64,000 nt of DNA from Acinetobacter portensis (GTDB taxonomy: Bacteria > Pseudomonadota > Gammaproteobacteria > Pseudomonadales > Moraxellaceae): positions 186,001 to 250,000 of the forward strand of contig NZ_CP096121.1 of the NCBI RefSeq assembly GCF_023158935.1, written 5' to 3'. Shown here piece by piece: positions 63,692-64,000 of this stretch. Position 1 is the first letter of the stretch; each line of letters starts with the position of its first letter. The translations under genes were made by a program, and so were the position numbers. Below the pieces are notes generated by a model. That model was not told the origin of the DNA. It worked only from the letters and a program-made list of their open reading frames with translations, and made no database searches.

Positions 63692-64000
63692 TTACGGTTC
63701 AAATAGAGATGTGTGGCTTTGGGATTAAACGGCGTTGGGAGTTTGGAGATCCGCGCCGTGCGCCAATTACAGTTTTAGAAATGGGCTTCATTAAGGTTTG
63801 TAAAATGCGTGGTGATAGCAAACTGGTTGAGTTCATGAGGGGTTATGCAGACGACAAAGAATTCAACTGGCATCCCAAAGTTCGCATTGCACGTAGAAAA
63901 GCAGAACGTAAAGCCTATTCGTACTATGACAACCACTACAAACAGCAGATTAGAGAACTTTTCGATCGCCAAAATGTAGACCGCCAAAAACAATATGAAT
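63688..64000 (+). CDS. Unknown basic protein, 3' end outside the window (partial)
   Basis: The ATG at 63688 overlaps the previous stop (ATGA). The frame is open to the window end, giving at least 104 residues. The product is strongly basic (KVRIARRKAERKAYS, then KQQIRELFDRQN), which would fit nucleic-acid binding. The family is unknown. Confidence 0.6.
   Translation, partial: MITVQIEMCGFGIKRRWEFGDPRRAPITVLEMGFIKVCKMRGDSKLVEFMRGYADDKEFNWHPKVRIARRKAERKAYSYYDNHYKQQIRELFDRQNVDRQKQYE

Noticed and set aside
1..64000. TTTAAACC-like short motifs as a regulatory or uptake signal
   Set aside because: They are frequent near promoters, but also common inside genes, and show no constant distance to start codons or to GTATATAC sites.

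Overview
The window reads as part of a large conjugative plasmid of an Acinetobacter-like gammaproteobacterium. The DNA is AT-rich, genes start from short purine-rich ribosome sites, there is one IS3-family element, and no chromosomal housekeeping gene or rRNA/tRNA was seen. The host assignment is inference from base composition, codon use and gene content; the plasmid nature is well supported by two partition systems and a nearly complete I-type (type IVB, Dot/Icm- and IncI-like) transfer apparatus. No relaxase, oriT or replication initiator was recognised, so those must lie outside the window.

Layout. 1-383: the 3' end of an unknown gene. 592-16113: two giant paralogous proteins (2428 and about 2408 residues) that share N-terminal blocks and a C-terminal HExxH...E metallopeptidase-like domain of the kind found in large polyvalent proteins of plasmids and phages. 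They flank a small membrane-anchored protein. 16123-20586: five unknown genes. 20635-21499: two small reverse genes. 21766-28456: TraY/DotA, a reverse coiled-coil gene, a double-headed peptidoglycan hydrolase (M23 plus transglycosylase) and two small exported proteins. 28509-35089 (reverse): TrbA/DotM, a TrbB/DsbC-like isomerase, three unknown genes, a UvrD-like helicase and a partner gene. 35500-36223: sixteen copies of a 15-bp palindrome, mostly at a 47-bp period, directly upstream of parA-parB. 38413-39656: an IS3-family element that has cut the 3' end of a gene. 39654-44449 (reverse): traH-traI-traJ-traK followed by a ParM-type actin and the disrupted gene. 45537-54498: a tyrosine recombinase and then the traM-traN-traO-traP-traQ-traR-traT series with two unknown small or middle-sized genes. 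54556-60653: traU (DotO ATPase) and trbC (DotL coupling protein). 60694-61051: a probable frameshifted reverse gene. 61289-64000: five unknown genes, the last running off the end.

How the genes fit together. TraH/TraI/TraN/TraO/TraP form the expected envelope-spanning core, TraJ and TraU the cytoplasmic ATPases, and TrbC/TrbA/TraT the coupling complex that recruits substrates. TraY, TraQ, TraR, TraK and TraM are inner-membrane parts. The hydrolase at 25571 probably opens the cell wall for the machine. The giant zincin-like proteins are candidates for proteins that act in or are sent to the recipient.

Two patterns cut across the gene list. An 8-bp palindrome GTATATAC occurs at ten intergenic positions in front of most transcription units, suggesting a plasmid-wide promoter or operator element. 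The partition palindrome TTATCAG-N-CTGATAA also occurs once as a lone site about 35 kb from its array.
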